49,453 nt of DNA from Chitinispirillaceae bacterium (lineage in GTDB: Bacteria; Fibrobacterota; Chitinivibrionia; Chitinivibrionales; Chitinispirillaceae), in the NCBI GenBank assembly GCA_016929415.1, contig JAFGIW010000146.1, positions 1 to 49,453 of the forward strand, read 5' to 3'. The translations under genes were made by a program, and so were the position numbers. A model generated the notes under the pieces. The model saw only the letters and a program-made list of their open reading frames with translations, was not told where the DNA came from and made no database searches. Within the stretch, counting starts at the first letter, position 1. Every line of letters starts with the position of its first letter. Shown piece after piece: positions 10,102 to 19,639 of this stretch.

Positions 10102-11595
10102 ATGAATCGTCTGCACGTATTTATTGCCGTTTTATTAGTCTCATTACCGGCAGTTGTTTTCACTCAAACGATCAACCTGCAGGGTGTCGTATCCAATTCC
10201 GGCGGAGAACCAATTTCCGGTGCTATAGTGTCACTGGTACTTCAAAACATGAAAGATACCACCGGTGCAGACGGAAAATATTCTTTTATAAGTACTTCCG
10301 TGAAAGATCTGCCTGCCATTGTGCCGCAATCAAGTGATATTTCATTTAAAAACGATGTATTGCAATTTACCTTGAGCACTCAATCACCCGTGAAAGTTGC
10401 AATTTTTGATTTAAAGGGAAATCTTCTTTGGCAGGAAGTAAAGAAGAACGCGGCCGCAGGGATGTACCGATTCGATATCTCAAAAAATTGCCGGGCCGCA
10501 AAAGTCCTTGTTATCAAGGCTGCAATTGGCAGGTCTGAAGTATCGTTTCGCTATATGAACTTTGAGGGGGGACCGTATGCTTTGACTCCTCTCAATACCA
10601 CATCAGTAATTTCCGGCAGCAGCGGCCTGACAGCAATGGCGGAAATTGTCGATACCCTCAAAGTCTCGGCAAACGGTTACCAGTCAAAATCCGTTGCGCT
10701 TACCACTCTGGATAATCAGGAACAGAATATTACGCTTGAAGCGGAAGTCACCGGCAAGGAATGGCCCACGGCCGATCCTACAAAGAAGGGGCCGTTTGAA
10801 GTGGCGTCAGAAAAGGACGTAGGTCCCCTGGCGGGTATTGCGGATGATCCGATCTACGGCAAACAGAAACGCTTCAACCTGTACTACCCCAAGAATCTTG
10901 CAACTAGCGAGTACCTCCATCCCATCCTCATCTGGGCAAACGGGTACAAGGACAATCCCGAGCAGAATCCCCCGGATTGTGTGATCGATCGCGCTAACCA
11001 GTGGTGTGGACAGTATTTGCCAATAATAGAACATCTCGCCTCGCACGGTTTCTTCGTGGTGGCTCCACTCAGCACCGCTACAGGCTCCGGTGATCCTCTC
11101 CCCACGATCGTGGGCATGGATTGGATAATTGAGCAGAACGAGGATTCGAGCAGCCCTTACTACCACCATCTCGATACGTCCAGGATCGGCCAGCTCGGTC
11201 ACTCGTTTGGCGGAATGTCTACGTGCAAATCCGCGGCCGACCCTCGCTACAAGGCCCTTGCCACGATTTGCGGCACCAACCCCCTCTCCGGCGTTCACAC
11301 CCCGATGCTGTTCTACTGCGGCGGGAAAGACGGTATGGTGCCGTGCGATGGTGTCAAAAACACCTTCCGCACGGTCACAGACCAGCCAGCCTTCTTCATC
11401 AACGAGCTGCAATCGGACCACGGTTGGTGGGTGTACCAGGGACCCGATGGTGTTTCGCTTTCTTCTGCTGCTGCATGGTTCAGGGTTCACCTGATGGGCG
11501 ACACCGCGAACCGCAAGTTCTTCTACGGCTCGAACTGCACCTTCTGCAACGATAACCGCGTGCAGGTTGAGCAGAACAGTCTCATGGCACAGTAA
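10102..11595 (+). CDS. Secreted alpha/beta-hydrolase esterase with N-terminal sorting-like module
   Basis: Predicted carbohydrate esterase or polyester-type hydrolase. AAAGGGGG precedes the start; a signal peptide runs to about residue 22. Residues 23-215 form a composite module: a carboxypeptidase-regulatory-like opening (VVSNSGGEPISGAIVSL...DTTGADGKY), an inserted sorting-like segment (VKVAIFDLKGNLLW...AAAGMYRFDI, about 88-152), and the closing strand (NITLEAE). The catalytic domain spans about 230-480 and resembles the chlorophyllase/cutinase-type hydrolases. The likely triad is Ser368 (GHSFGG), Asp410 (GGKDGM) and His440 (SDHGWW). There is no C-terminal sorting tail. It is the first gene downstream of pair 1. 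Acetyl- or feruloyl-esterase activity on xylan is inferred from context. Confidence 0.8.
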   Translation: MNRLHVFIAVLLVSLPAVVFTQTINLQGVVSNSGGEPISGAIVSLVLQNMKDTTGADGKYSFISTSVKDLPAIVPQSSDISFKNDVLQFTLSTQSPVKVAIFDLKGNLLWQEVKKNAAAGMYRFDISKNCRAAKVLVIKAAIGRSEVSFRYMNFEGGPYALTPLNTTSVISGSSGLTAMAEIVDTLKVSANGYQSKSVALTTLDNQEQNITLEAEVTGKEWPTADPTKKGPFEVASEKDVGPLAGIADDPIYGKQKRFNLYYPKNLATSEYLHPILIWANGYKDNPEQNPPDCVIDRANQWCGQYLPIIEHLASHGFFVVAPLSTATGSGDPLPTIVGMDWIIEQNEDSSSPYYHHLDTSRIGQLGHSFGGMSTCKSAADPRYKALATICGTNPLSGVHTPMLFYCGGKDGMVPCDGVKNTFRTVTDQPAFFINELQSDHGWWVYQGPDGVSLSSAAAWFRVHLMGDTANRKFFYGSNCTFCNDNRVQVEQNSLMAQ

Positions 11596-11752
11596 ACCGT
11601 CATTGCGGGTTGCACGCAACGCGGACAGGATAAAATTGTGTTTTATGAACCAGAGGGGAGATGACAAAATGGTCCAATACAAATAAACCTACTGAGTTGT
11701 CAGTCGAAGGATAAAGGCAATACACAAACTGTCTTGAAAATATAAAAAAAGA

Positions 11753-11788
11753 CTGCCCGTGACGATCCCGGCAAGGAGGCACGGACAG
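11753..11788 (+). promoter_or_regulatory. Conserved hairpin element, copy 2
   Basis: CTGCCCGTG (11753-11761) pairs with CACGGACAG (11780-11788) with one C-A mismatch. The loop GACGATCCCGG...AAGGAGG is nearly identical to the copy at 9944, and the following ACCATGAAAAAGATA is identical. It sits between two esterase genes. Downstream it could encode only a 10-residue peptide (11792-11824). The rest of 11596-11846 shows no gene. Confidence 0.5.
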
Positions 11789-11846
11789 CACCATGAAAAA
11801 GATAGTGACACTCGGGAAATTATAGAACTCATTGAAAAGGGAAAAT

Positions 11847-12911
11847 ATGAATCGTCAGTGCTTTTTTGTCGTCGCTTTATTTGCCTCGTTGTCAGTATCT
11901 GCTTTCGCCCAGACCAAAACCATGCAGATAGCCGGCGTATCGCGAAAATATATCGTACATGCCCCGGGCGGACTTGACAATCCTCCGCTTGTTCTCAACA
12001 TTCATGGCTTCAACATGAGTGCGTTGTCGGAACAGGACTATACCAAGATGGATCAGGTTGCGGACAGGGAAAAATTCATTGTCGTCTACCCCGATGCACT
12101 TCCCAACAGTTCGAACGAACAGTCGTGGGACCTTTCCGGTCCGAATGATTATGCTTTTCTACTTGCCATTATCGATACGATTGACGCCCAATACCAGATC
12201 GATCACAAAAGAATTTACGCCTGCGGATTCTCCCAGGGAGGGTTCATGTCGTTTCAGCTCGCATGCCGGTATTCCGATATTTTTGCTGCCATCGCTCCCA
12301 CATCAGGTACGGTAAACGGCACCTGCGACCTTGAGCGGCCGGTGCCCATGCGACTGACGTTTGGTACCAATGAATTCGATCGCGGCGCCGAGCAGACAGC
12401 TGAGTTTATGAAGAGCGTCACGAAGTGGGTGAAAATGCTCAACTGTCCTGAAACCCCGGAAATCACGCGCCCGTATCCACAATCCAATCAGAATTCACTG
12501 GTGACCAGGCTCTATTACGGCCCGTGCGATGGAGGAGCCGAGGTTATAGCGGATTCCGTCCGTACCGGCGGGCATGAGTGGCCCATGAATACTTCGGACC
12601 GGATAAATAACAGCGAAGAGACCTGGGAGTTTCTGAAAAATTTCACCCTGGAAAATACCACACCGGTCACCCATCAACCAACTCCTCAGATAAGTAATCG
12701 TTTCTCTGCATCGTTCTGTTCCGGTATCGTCCGATTGCAGGGGGCAGCGGTCAATTCCCCGGTGCGAATAGTTGACACAAAGGGAAGGCTGGTAGCAACC
12801 GCAGCTGTATCACAGCATCAATTTGACTTTAACAATAAACCGGCTGGTGTTTATCTGTTCGTAGTGGAATCCAAAAATGGACCAGTCTCGCTCAGGATTG
12901 CAATTCCCTGA
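11847..12911 (+). CDS. Secreted CE1-like (PHB depolymerase/feruloyl esterase family) esterase
   Basis: Predicted feruloyl or acetyl-xylan esterase of the LpqC/PHB-depolymerase-like group. The ATG at 11847 is used (AAAAGGG upstream) in preference to a TTG at 11832; it gives a clean signal peptide MNRQCFFVVALFASLSVSAFAQ. The oxyanion motif is LNIHGFN and the nucleophile Ser129 lies in CGFSQGG. A His near the end of the domain (GGHEWP) fits the triad. Residues from about 285 make a C-terminal sorting-like tail (VRIVDTKGRLV...AGVYLFVVES). GH10 follows 39 nt later, consistent with one xylan-degrading transcript. Confidence 0.85.
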   Translation: MNRQCFFVVALFASLSVSAFAQTKTMQIAGVSRKYIVHAPGGLDNPPLVLNIHGFNMSALSEQDYTKMDQVADREKFIVVYPDALPNSSNEQSWDLSGPNDYAFLLAIIDTIDAQYQIDHKRIYACGFSQGGFMSFQLACRYSDIFAAIAPTSGTVNGTCDLERPVPMRLTFGTNEFDRGAEQTAEFMKSVTKWVKMLNCPETPEITRPYPQSNQNSLVTRLYYGPCDGGAEVIADSVRTGGHEWPMNTSDRINNSEETWEFLKNFTLENTTPVTHQPTPQISNRFSASFCSGIVRLQGAAVNSPVRIVDTKGRLVATAAVSQHQFDFNNKPAGVYLFVVESKNGPVSLRIAIP

Positions 12912-12950
12912 CCTTGTTAATCTTATTTCTATAGGTAAATGGAGCATGTT

Positions 12951-14219
12951 ATGATTTTCAGAAAACCACCACAATCAACAGAACACACTATAAAACACTT
13001 TCTGACTCCCATCCTGCATCCAGCTCTCGTTGGAATACTTCTGGTCGTATCCATGCTTCAGGCCCAGCCTGCCAAAGGCGCCGGCAAGTTTCTCGGGAAC
13101 ATAACCACGCGAGGGCAAGTCCGCACAGACTTTCTGAAATATTGGAATCAAATCACCGGAGAAAACGAAACCAAATGGGCATCCGTTGAGGGAACACGCG
13201 ACAAGATGAGCTGGGGAGGCACCGACCGTATCGCCGACTATGCCAGGGAAAACGGGATTCCCTGGAAATTTCACTGCCTCGTTTGGGGCAGCCAGTACCC
13301 GAACTGGATGAATAATCTTTCTCAGTCGGAACAACTGACGGAAATTACCGAATGGCTGGACGAAGCGGCAAAGCGTTATCCTGATGTTCAGATGATCGAT
13401 GTAGTGAACGAAGGGTACCCGAGCCACAAGCCCCCTCCCTTCAAGAATGCACTCGGCGGCGATGGAACCACCGGTTTCGATTGGGTGATCAAAATTTTTA
13501 AAATGGCCCGGGAACGGTGGCCGAAAGCGGTACTGATTTACAACGATTACAATACGATCGAGTGGAATAACGAGGTTAATTGGATGGTTAAATTAGCCAA
13601 GGTGATGAAGGAGGCTAATGCTCCCATGGACGCCATCGGGGTTCAGGCGCACGATGCGGCGAAAGTCGCGACCTCCACGGTAAAGAGTAACATTGACAAA
13701 CTGGCCGCCACGGGGTACCCCGTCATTGTGAGTGAGTACGACATCGGTCAGAGTGATGATGCCCGGCAGAAAAAGATCATGGAGGAACAGTTTGCCATGT
13801 TCTGGAACCACCCCAAGGTTATCGGCATTACCTACTGGGGCTATATTGTCGGCAGTACCTGGGTTAACGGTACCGGTCTTCTGAACACAAACGGGACCGA
13901 ACGCCCGGCACTGACCTGGCTTGTTGACTTTGTGAAGAAAAATCCTGATCCGCCGAATGACTACCCGGAACTAATTGCCGCGGTTGCTGTCGGAACAATT
14001 GCTCACTCTCAGGAATTTTCCGTAGCACCAACCGCTTTAGGTTCTGTTACACGCGACACCCGGAAACTAATAAAGGTATTTGATCTGCGGGGAAGAATAA
14101 CCGGCGTTTATTATAGCAACAGTCAAACGTTTCCCGTATCTACAATGATGCCGTCAAAGGGCAGTTATGTGGTGACACAAGACGGCTATAATGCCGCTGT
14201 TTTTGGAAGTATTCGATAA
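12951..14219 (+). CDS. Secreted GH10 endo-1,4-beta-xylanase
   Basis: Cleaves internal beta-1,4 links of xylan. The start at 12951 has GGAG 6 nt upstream; the ATG at 12939 has a weaker site. The signal sequence is unusually long (hydrophobic stretch near residues 25-38, ending about QAQPAKG). GH10 signatures are WNQITGENETKW, the FHCLVWGSQ strand, acid/base Glu154 (DVVNEG) and nucleophile Glu262 (VSEYDIG). The usual 'TELD' around the nucleophile reads SEYD, a modest deviation. 'GITYWGYIVGSTW' closes the barrel. A sorting-like tail (VFDLRGRIT...KGSYVV) ends it. The next gene begins 22 nt downstream. Confidence 0.93.
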   Translation: MIFRKPPQSTEHTIKHFLTPILHPALVGILLVVSMLQAQPAKGAGKFLGNITTRGQVRTDFLKYWNQITGENETKWASVEGTRDKMSWGGTDRIADYARENGIPWKFHCLVWGSQYPNWMNNLSQSEQLTEITEWLDEAAKRYPDVQMIDVVNEGYPSHKPPPFKNALGGDGTTGFDWVIKIFKMARERWPKAVLIYNDYNTIEWNNEVNWMVKLAKVMKEANAPMDAIGVQAHDAAKVATSTVKSNIDKLAATGYPVIVSEYDIGQSDDARQKKIMEEQFAMFWNHPKVIGITYWGYIVGSTWVNGTGLLNTNGTERPALTWLVDFVKKNPDPPNDYPELIAAVAVGTIAHSQEFSVAPTALGSVTRDTRKLIKVFDLRGRITGVYYSNSQTFPVSTMMPSKGSYVVTQDGYNAAVFGSIR

Positions 14220-14241
14220 CTGAAACCGATAAGGAGAGTTT

Positions 14242-16206
14242 ATGTACCGGTACTTAACGTTCTGTCTTCTCATGTCAGCAGGGTTAACGGTTAACGCTCA
14301 AACAGTCAATCTGCGCGGTAAAGTAACAAGTCAGGCCGGGAAACCGGTGGCTGATGCCGTCGTTTCCCTCGTGGGTCAGGAATTAAAGGACACGACCGGA
14401 ACGGACGGTGCTTATGAAATTGTCAAGAATGATGTTTCAGTACTACCGTTATTGTCGCCGCAGAGTAAGGTCATATCCATGGAGAAAGGCTTCCTGGTAT
14501 TCAGTCTGCCCGATCCCTCTACGGTGAAGGTCGAAATTTTTAACGTAAAAGGTAACCTTCTGAAAAAAGAGCTGTTGCGAAATGCCCGGGCTGGATTCTA
14601 CCGTTTCAATATCGCTGAAAACTCCTTTTCGACAAAAATCCTTCTTATCCGGGCGTCAATCGGCCGGAAGGTGACGATGTTTCGCTACCTTCGATTAAAA
14701 AACAGCAACTATATGGTAAACTCCTCCGTTGAAAGCTCTATTCCTGTCGGTGGAGGACTGGCTAAAATAACGGCAGTGAGTGATACGATGAAAGTCACCG
14801 CTGCCGGTTACGCAAAAAAGGCGATAGCAATAACATCCTACGATCAGGAGCTGGATGTTACTCTCTTCAATGAAGGTGCCGTGGTGGTACAGCTCGATCA
14901 GACCAGACAGAAGATAGACGGATTCGGCATAAACAATAACTGGCAGCCTGCCTTTTCCGACCAGCAGGCGGACGATTTGTTTGACCCGGACAAAGGGCTC
15001 GGGTTGAATATTCTGCGTATCGGCATGAATGAGAATGGCAGCTTTTATAACAGTGGCTGTCAGCAGGATATCTCCAAAGCGAAATCTCGCGGCTGTCAGT
15101 ACATCATCGGTACACTATGGAGCCCGCCTGGCAATTATAAAACCAACGGCAGCGTGAATGACGGTGGACACCTGAAACCGGGAAACTACGAGCAGTGGGC
15201 AACGAAGATAGCAGATTTCGCGGGAAGTAACAAGCTCTACGGAATGTCGCCACAGAACGAAACAGATTTCGCGTCATGCGGCACGCAGGAACCGTGTAAC
15301 GGCAGCTACCCCACAACGCTTTTTACCGGTAAGGAGTACCTGGCATTCTTCAAGGTAGTTGCACCCAAAATCAGAGCAAAGGGTGTCAAGGTAATAGCGC
15401 CCGAAGCATCGGAATGGCTTCATGCCTGGTCCGACTTTTCGGCCTGCTGTTCGGAACCGGGGGGCAAGGGAAGTTCAGACCCGTTTGGCTGCGGCTTTCT
15501 CGGAAAAGATGATAAGCCTCTGTGCGATCATGAGGAGGGATACGATTACGGCCACTGGCTCGCTTCCGACAAGGCTGCATGGGACATGGTCGATATATTC
15601 GGGACGCACCAGTACGACACGCAGGTTGCGGAACCATGGCCGGATGATGTACCCCGGGAGAATGCTCAGGGGGTAATACCCGTCTGGCAGACGGAAATGT
15701 CAGGAGTAAAGTGGTGGCCGGAACAGGGACCAAGCACCGACATCAAAAACGGTGTTGCGGTCGCGGGATGGATTCACAATGCACTCACGGTCGGCGAGGC
15801 ATCAGGCTGGTGCTGGTGGTGGTACAAGGCTATGGGTGCCACCAACGAGGGTTTGTACAACTCTGACGGATCAGATACCAAACGCCATTATACATTTGGT
15901 AATTATTCTAAATATGTCCGACCAGGAATGGTACGTGTGGAAGTTGCGGGAAGTTTTTCCAAAGATGTCCTTCTCTCCGCTTACAAAGGCGAGGGTAGCA
16001 AGGTCGTCGTCGTGGCTATCAACAAGGGTAGCGGATCGGCCAGCGTTCCAATCAACATTTCCGGCGGAACAGCGCCCTCCTCGATGACGCCGTATGTAAC
16101 GTCGGCCAACGAAAACTGGGGTAAAAAGAGCGCAATTACAGTAAGTGGCGGCAGTTTTACCGCCGAACTCGGTGGTACTACTGTTACGACGTTCGTAGGT
16201 GAGTAG
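14242..16206 (+). CDS. GH30 glucuronoxylanase (subfamily 8-like) with N-terminal sorting-like module
   Basis: Predicted to cut xylan at positions set by methylglucuronic acid branches. AAGGAGAG lies 6 nt before the ATG; the signal peptide ends at about Ala19. Residues 21-210 are the composite module: carboxypeptidase-like opening (GKVTSQAGKPVADAVVSL), sorting-like insert at about 88-150 (VKVEIFNVKGNLLKKE...GFYRFNI), and closing strand. The GH30 domain follows: 'QKIDGFGINNNWQPAFS', acid/base Glu340 (SPQNET), nucleophile Glu485 (VWQTEMSG), then the beta side domain to 'TTVTTFVGE'. There is no C-terminal sorting tail. Many Cys residues suggest disulfides. It lies in tandem with GH10 and a second GH30. 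Confidence 0.88.
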   Translation: MYRYLTFCLLMSAGLTVNAQTVNLRGKVTSQAGKPVADAVVSLVGQELKDTTGTDGAYEIVKNDVSVLPLLSPQSKVISMEKGFLVFSLPDPSTVKVEIFNVKGNLLKKELLRNARAGFYRFNIAENSFSTKILLIRASIGRKVTMFRYLRLKNSNYMVNSSVESSIPVGGGLAKITAVSDTMKVTAAGYAKKAIAITSYDQELDVTLFNEGAVVVQLDQTRQKIDGFGINNNWQPAFSDQQADDLFDPDKGLGLNILRIGMNENGSFYNSGCQQDISKAKSRGCQYIIGTLWSPPGNYKTNGSVNDGGHLKPGNYEQWATKIADFAGSNKLYGMSPQNETDFASCGTQEPCNGSYPTTLFTGKEYLAFFKVVAPKIRAKGVKVIAPEASEWLHAWSDFSACCSEPGGKGSSDPFGCGFLGKDDKPLCDHEEGYDYGHWLASDKAAWDMVDIFGTHQYDTQVAEPWPDDVPRENAQGVIPVWQTEMSGVKWWPEQGPSTDIKNGVAVAGWIHNALTVGEASGWCWWWYKAMGATNEGLYNSDGSDTKRHYTFGNYSKYVRPGMVRVEVAGSFSKDVLLSAYKGEGSKVVVVAINKGSGSASVPINISGGTAPSSMTPYVTSANENWGKKSAITVSGGSFTAELGGTTVTTFVGE

Positions 16207-16227
16207 CAGAAAAAATAGAGAAAAAGG

Positions 16228-16254
16228 AAACGGAAGCGGTTTCAGTCACCGTTT
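16228..16254 (+). terminator. Weak hairpin between the two GH30 genes
   Basis: AAACGG (16228-16233) pairs with CCGTTT (16249-16254), giving a 6-bp stem followed by TACTGTTTC. It may attenuate transcription between the two GH30 genes. It is too weak to call a full terminator. Confidence 0.25.
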
Positions 16255-16314
16255 TACTGTTTCTATAAACATTACTATTCAGAATTACCTTCAATAAAAT
16301 AAGAGAATTGAAAC

Positions 16315-17979
16315 ATGAACAGAGTATCAGAAGCAATCTCCACAATTTGTCTCCTCTTGTATATCGTGGCAAACGGTGCCGGACAGCTGTACGGCGGTGC
16401 GTTGCCCAATCTGGTCATCTCCAGTGAAGATGGCTACTGGCAAACCGGTACATTTACCAAGGTGACTGGTGAAGCTGCCGATATTACCATAGACGAGAGT
16501 GTCAAATATCAGTTGTGGGAAGGGTTCGGTGGAACCTTCAACGAAGCGGGATGGGATGCCCTCTCCGAAGTGAGTTCTGAGATACCGACGGCCCTTAGAC
16601 TTCTCTTTGATGCGGACGACGGCGCCAATTTCGTGTATGGACGCATCCCGATAGGAGCCAGCGATTATGCGATGGACTGGTACACACTCGCGGAAACGCC
16701 GAATGATTATGCGATGGAGCATTTTTCCATTGCCCGCGACCGGGAAAAACTGATTCCCTACATAAAAGCGGCACTTGAAGTAAAGCCCGATCTTCATTTA
16801 TGGGGAAGTCCGTGGGTGTGTCCCGGCTGGATGAAGGACGGTATGAATTTCAGGGACAATCCGCAGACACTGGAAGCGTATGCACTCTATTTTGCAAAAT
16901 TCGTGGAAGAGTACGGTAAAGAGGGGCTTGCCATCGAGGCAATCCATCATCAGAACGAACCGGGTTACTCTCAGGTCAAATGGACAATTCCACTATTTGT
17001 CAAATTTCTCAGAGATTATCTGGGACCAATGTTCGACGATCGAAATATTGAGGCTGAAATCTGGTGCGGTACCATGTCTCATCCGGATGATGCCGACATC
17101 GCTATCGCCTGTATGAATGATGATGAGGCGATGCAGTACATCGTTGGTTTCGGGTTGCAGTGGAATCTGGAAAGTGCAGTGCCCACCCTGTCACAAAAAG
17201 GACGCGTATGGCAGACGGAGCACCGATGTGGCAATTACAACTTTGAAACCAAGTACTGGGATATAGGCCGTTACAATGCCAACAAACCGCAGAACGATCA
17301 TCTGTATGGTGAAGAAAGCTGGCAGCTTATGCGTGACTGGATCGCCGCTGGGGTGAACTCGTACAGTGCATGGAACATGATACTTGACACCTACGGAAAG
17401 AGCCTGGGGAACTGGCCCCAGAACGCGCTTCTTCTGGTGGACCGATCGGCAAAAAAGCTTATCGTAACACCGGCCTACTGGGTCTTCAGGCATTTCTCAC
17501 AGTACATCGCTCCCGGAGCGACACGGATCGAGGCTGTCGGTAGCATTGACGCGCTTGCGTTCATGAATCCCGACGGGAGGATCATCACGCAGGTTCTTAA
17601 CAAAGAAGACACTTCGCAGACGATGACTGTCTCGGTTACCGGTACGTTGTACCGGTTCGACCTTCCTGCCCACGGGTGGGCAACCCTTTCCGTGCATCCT
17701 ACTATCGTGGCAAACGGCGGTACCAGAAAAAAAGTACCTGGCGGACTGAAACTCAGGATCACGCATACCGGAGAAAACTGGAAAATTTTGCTGCCTTCCA
17801 CGGAGGCCGGACGTATTGAACTGCTGACCGTCAGCGGCCAGGTTTTGGAGTCAAGGGTTATACCACAGGGCTGCAGGGAAATGCTGTTTCGGAAGCAGAC
17901 ATCCCCTACCGGTTGTGTAATTGTGAGAGTGGTTTATGGAGACGCGGCTGAAACCGAGCAACTCTTCAGTATACGTTAA
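16315..17979 (+). CDS. Secreted GH30 glycosidase (glucosylceramidase-like branch)
   Basis: A second GH30 enzyme, from a different branch than its upstream neighbour. Members of this branch are exo-acting beta-glucosidases, beta-xylosidases or beta-1,6-glucanases. The signal peptide runs to about residue 23. The barrel starts at 'WEGFGGTFNEAGW' (69-80). 'GSPWVCPGWMK' is typical. The acid/base is Glu215 (HHQNEPG) and the nucleophile Glu302 (WQTEHRCGN). The beta-sandwich ends near residue 465 (PAHGWATLSV), followed by a sorting-like tail (IELLTVSGQVLES...TGCVIVRV). In this xylan block a role on xylo-oligosaccharides is plausible but inferred. Confidence 0.87.
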   Translation: MNRVSEAISTICLLLYIVANGAGQLYGGALPNLVISSEDGYWQTGTFTKVTGEAADITIDESVKYQLWEGFGGTFNEAGWDALSEVSSEIPTALRLLFDADDGANFVYGRIPIGASDYAMDWYTLAETPNDYAMEHFSIARDREKLIPYIKAALEVKPDLHLWGSPWVCPGWMKDGMNFRDNPQTLEAYALYFAKFVEEYGKEGLAIEAIHHQNEPGYSQVKWTIPLFVKFLRDYLGPMFDDRNIEAEIWCGTMSHPDDADIAIACMNDDEAMQYIVGFGLQWNLESAVPTLSQKGRVWQTEHRCGNYNFETKYWDIGRYNANKPQNDHLYGEESWQLMRDWIAAGVNSYSAWNMILDTYGKSLGNWPQNALLLVDRSAKKLIVTPAYWVFRHFSQYIAPGATRIEAVGSIDALAFMNPDGRIITQVLNKEDTSQTMTVSVTGTLYRFDLPAHGWATLSVHPTIVANGGTRKKVPGGLKLRITHTGENWKILLPSTEAGRIELLTVSGQVLESRVIPQGCREMLFRKQTSPTGCVIVRVVYGDAAETEQLFSIR

Positions 17980-18081
17980 GAATGCACTTTGTCATGCACA
18001 TACTTATGTGAGGTGAAATTTACCGTCTATGTAAAAAAATGTGAGTATTATTTATAAATCATTTAAAAAAGGGGCAGCAGT

Positions 18082-19533
18082 ATGTTTCAGCGTCTTTTGC
18101 TTATCACTCTTATGTCAACAGGGTCAGTATTCAGTGCCCAAACAGTCAACCTGCACGGCAAAATAGCAAACCAGGCAGGGCAACCGATAGAAAATGCAGT
18201 CGTTTCTCTGGTGGAACAGAAAATGAGCGATACGACCGGAAGTGACGGTACCTATGTGCTATCAACGAAGACCGAATTAAAAATTCCTTCGCTGCAACCG
18301 CAATGTGAGAATGTCGTTTTGCAGAATAGCGGTCTGGCGTTCAGTCTGCAGAAACCTTCTACAGTAACAATTCAGATTTTTGGAATGAACGGAACACTTC
18401 TGAAAAAAGAGTCTCTTCGGAATGTTACCAGTGGTTTCTACCGATTCAATGTTGCGGAAAACAGGCACACGACCGGGATCTTTATTATTAAAATATCTAT
18501 CGGTCAGACTGAGATGACATTCCGCTACCTTCCGGTATCCGGTGACAATTATATGGTGCGTTCTTCAGTCGAAAGTTCGGGGATGACAGCTGATAACCGT
18601 CTGGCGAAAATTACCGTGGTTATGGATACGCTTACCGTTTCCGTTGCGGGCTACAAGACAAAAGTAATTGAAATCGAATCCTACGATCAGGAGCTTGATA
18701 TCACCCTCGACACTGCCGTCGCCGGATCCACCGGAAGCATCGGCTGCGGCAAGGACCTTTCTGATTTGAAGAGCGGCACGTACCAGATTACAAGCGCCGG
18801 TCTCAACCGTAAGTACATCATCGACATCCCGGCCAACTATGACAAAAACAAACCCTATCGGTTGATCTTCGGTATGCACTGCATGGGCAGCAGTGCCCAG
18901 GGAGTGGTAAGCGAAAAGTATTACAGTCTCAAGCCTCTGGCGGACAATGCGAAAATCCCCTGCATTTTTGTCGCGCCCGACGGATACACCGACAATTCTC
19001 CCTGGAGAGTATCGGATAACAAAGACCATACCTTCTTCGCTGACATGCTCAAACTGTTCAAAGAAAAGCTTTGCGTTGATACCGCGCGGATTTTCTGCTG
19101 CGGATTCAGTTACGGTGCGATGGTCTCCTATTCGCTCGCGTTGGATTTCGCGAACCAATTGCGTGCGGTCGCCACGTATGCCCCGGCCAACTGGAATATC
19201 TGGCTCCCGACCAATCCCCACCTGCCTGTAGCATATTATCAAACAACCGGCACCGGTGACAATCTTTGTTCATGGGTCAACTCCGACGCCAAAAAAGAGG
19301 GCGGAAAATACTGCGTCCTCCAACACATCGAAGACAACGGGTGCACCGCGCCGTCGACCATACCCACGGCAACCAGCGGCAAGCATGTCTCCACGGAGTT
19401 CTCGGGATGCAAGGAAGGATACCCCGTGAAATTCAGCTCCCACAATGGAGGGCATCAGGGCACTGCATCGGATCAGGGATCGAATGAGAACTGGATTGCG
19501 AAAGAGACTTGGGAGTTTTTTATGCGGTTCTGA
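18082..19533 (+). CDS. CE1-like esterase with N-terminal sorting-like module (paralog of the 33.4-kb gene)
   Basis: Predicted xylan-active esterase. AAAAAAGGGG precedes the start; the signal peptide ends at about Ala19. Residues 21-210 are the composite module found in the 10.1- and 14.2-kb proteins (IQIFGMNGTLLKKE...GFYRFNV is the sorting-like part). The esterase domain starts at GCGKDLSDLKSG and resembles PHB-depolymerase/feruloyl esterases: LIFGMHCMG oxyanion loop, nucleophile Ser343 in CCGFSYGAM, late His in HNGGHQG. It ends abruptly at ETWEFFMRF with no C-terminal tail. The esterase domain is very similar to the protein at 33369-34835, showing a duplication. A strong palindrome follows. 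Confidence 0.85.
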   Translation: MFQRLLLITLMSTGSVFSAQTVNLHGKIANQAGQPIENAVVSLVEQKMSDTTGSDGTYVLSTKTELKIPSLQPQCENVVLQNSGLAFSLQKPSTVTIQIFGMNGTLLKKESLRNVTSGFYRFNVAENRHTTGIFIIKISIGQTEMTFRYLPVSGDNYMVRSSVESSGMTADNRLAKITVVMDTLTVSVAGYKTKVIEIESYDQELDITLDTAVAGSTGSIGCGKDLSDLKSGTYQITSAGLNRKYIIDIPANYDKNKPYRLIFGMHCMGSSAQGVVSEKYYSLKPLADNAKIPCIFVAPDGYTDNSPWRVSDNKDHTFFADMLKLFKEKLCVDTARIFCCGFSYGAMVSYSLALDFANQLRAVATYAPANWNIWLPTNPHLPVAYYQTTGTGDNLCSWVNSDAKKEGGKYCVLQHIEDNGCTAPSTIPTATSGKHVSTEFSGCKEGYPVKFSSHNGGHQGTASDQGSNENWIAKETWEFFMRF

Positions 19534-19550
19534 CGGGCCTGCACAGATAT

Positions 19551-19574
19551 CGGACGCGATCCGGATCGCGTCCG
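19551..19574 (+). terminator. 24-bp perfect palindrome, terminator-like
   Basis: CGGACGCGATCC (19551-19562) is immediately followed by its exact reverse complement (19563-19574), then TCTTATA. It lies 18 nt after the esterase stop. A related hairpin with the same GGACGCGA-CCG core follows the paralogous esterase at 33.4 kb. Its zero-length centre would leave a small loop after fraying. Rho-independent termination is likely, though the T-run is short. Confidence 0.6.
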
Positions 19575-19639
19575 TCTTATACTGAGGCAGATTGACATAT
19601 TTAACCTATAAAAGATCGTTTTTTACACAAGGATGATTT

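Noticed and set aside
10807..11682. 291-codon minus-strand frame opposite the 10.1-kb esterase
   Set aside because: Covers the catalytic domain of a clear alpha/beta-hydrolase in antisense; low-complexity, family-less product.
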